DNA from: Saccopteryx bilineata
Taxonomy: Eukaryota > Chordata > Mammalia > Chiroptera > Emballonuridae
NCBI RefSeq assembly: GCF_036850765.1
Contig: NC_089494.1
Coordinates: 54,701,809 to 54,765,808 of the forward strand
Direction of reading: 5' to 3'
DNA: 64,000 nucleotides
The position numbers and the translations under genes were made by a program. This document shows positions 63,112 to 64,000 of this stretch, piece after piece. The first letter of the stretch is position 1. Every line of letters starts with the position of its first letter. The notes below the pieces were generated by a model that was not told where the DNA came from, made no database searches, and was given only the letters and a program-made list of their open reading frames with translations.

Positions 63112-64000
63112 TTAAGATAAGTTGTAATGTAACAAGTATTGTATCTTTCCCTATCCATTAGTTTATAGCATTTAACATGATTATTGATCTTAATTTACAA
63201 GAGTCATCTTGGTTTTCCCCTATATTATTACTTTTTAAAGTTCCACTCAAAACTAGTGAAAATATTTGTTATATTTCTATAAAATATGCTAGCATATTCT
63301 AAAGATATGCATTTTAATTTAATGTTAAACTAACAGCATCATACTTGGCACATGTAATCAACAGAGTGCAGAATATAAATATTCACAGATGTGAAAATGT
63401 GAACACTGTCATTTTCACTGGTATTTATAAGATATGTGTCAATGTGTCTTACATTAAGCTTACTAGAGTTCAAAATAAGTAAATTTTGTATTTAAGCATA
63501 TTGTGAATTATTTCAACTGACTACTTAAATTAACTTTGGTTGTTTACTTCTATTTGGTCTTATCAGAGCTAACGCCCTGAAACTTTCCAAATACTACAGA
63601 AACTTTTAGATTAAATCTTCATATTTATATCAGAAATGCTGTTTTATTTTTACACACCAAAAAAATTGATTTCATCTCTTCCCTCAATCTTCTCTCTGGC
63701 TTGATCTATCTACTCTGCCTCCTTCTACCCACTGCCAAATATGTTTGTGTTGTTGAAGCTCCCTGGTTCCATTCCCCATTCCTCTCAGCCAGTCCGTTTT
63801 CTAACACTGCTTTCTCAAAGCGCACCATGAAATCTAGTTACCGGCTTCCCCGAGCACTTTCTTATTCTGCCATCACTTGAGCTTGCTGCAACATTTGACA
63901 CTTCAGATGGCTCAACACTTCTCACAGCTTCCTTTTTTTTTCCCCCGGAATTCTACCTCCTCTTTGCTGATTATTCCTTTTTCAGTTTCTGAGTTTTTCC
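63112..64000. other. anonymous DNA, possible old repeat at the right edge
   Basis: From about 63690 to the end, CT-rich text (GAGCTTGCTGCAACATTTGA, ACACTTCTCACAGC) resembles a common old mammalian repeat, but I cannot name it and it is cut by the window edge. No gene is visible. Confidence 0.35.

Overview
The window is mammalian nuclear DNA with no convincing host protein-coding exon and no RNA gene. It is AT-rich and crowded with transposable elements at several levels of nesting. The tRNA-headed SINEs (GGCTCAGTGGTAGAGC type, GGTGGCGCAGTGGATAGAGC type and GACCTGTGGTGGCGCAGTGG type), a near-complete L1, and several hAT and Tc1/mariner-like DNA transposons with intact target duplications point to a bat. 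I favour a rhinolophoid or related lineage, but that rests on remembered SINE families and not on a search.

Layout. 1-13 kb: a SINE split by a 299-bp hAT element (8-bp duplication); a 1.7-kb hAT with a transposase relic and two SINEs inside it; a likely old hAT holding a perfect 14-bp minisatellite; L2, MIR and MER5A-like fossils; a mariner-type MITE; and a 667-bp hAT. 13-19 kb: SINEs, a second mariner MITE, then an L1/SINE mosaic that looks like a local inversion of about 2.3 kb. 19-24.5 kb: an antisense L1 with a 184-bp internal duplication around an LTR-like scrap. 24.5-34 kb: ancient L1/HAL1-like DNA, a SINE split by a solo LTR, MIRs and long anonymous stretches. 34-37.3 kb: an L1 holding a TA-flanked transposon, then an L2 holding a hAT that itself holds a SINE. 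38.9-44.8 kb: a full-length L1 with a perfect 17-bp target duplication, an intact ORF1 and a broken ORF2. 47.9-51.4 kb: an endogenous retrovirus with two LTRs and a 6-bp duplication. 51-64 kb: older repeats, a third mariner MITE split by a SINE, an ancient repeat split by an old L1, and further SINEs.

The only open reading frame that looks like a real, possibly translatable gene is L1 ORF1 (39786-40697). Long frames elsewhere are SINE bodies, antisense L1 or minisatellite. I do not see a new defence, metabolic or regulatory system. The most informative signals are structural: the inversion, the duplication around the LTR scrap, the minisatellite, and the set of DNA transposons dated relative to one another by nesting.
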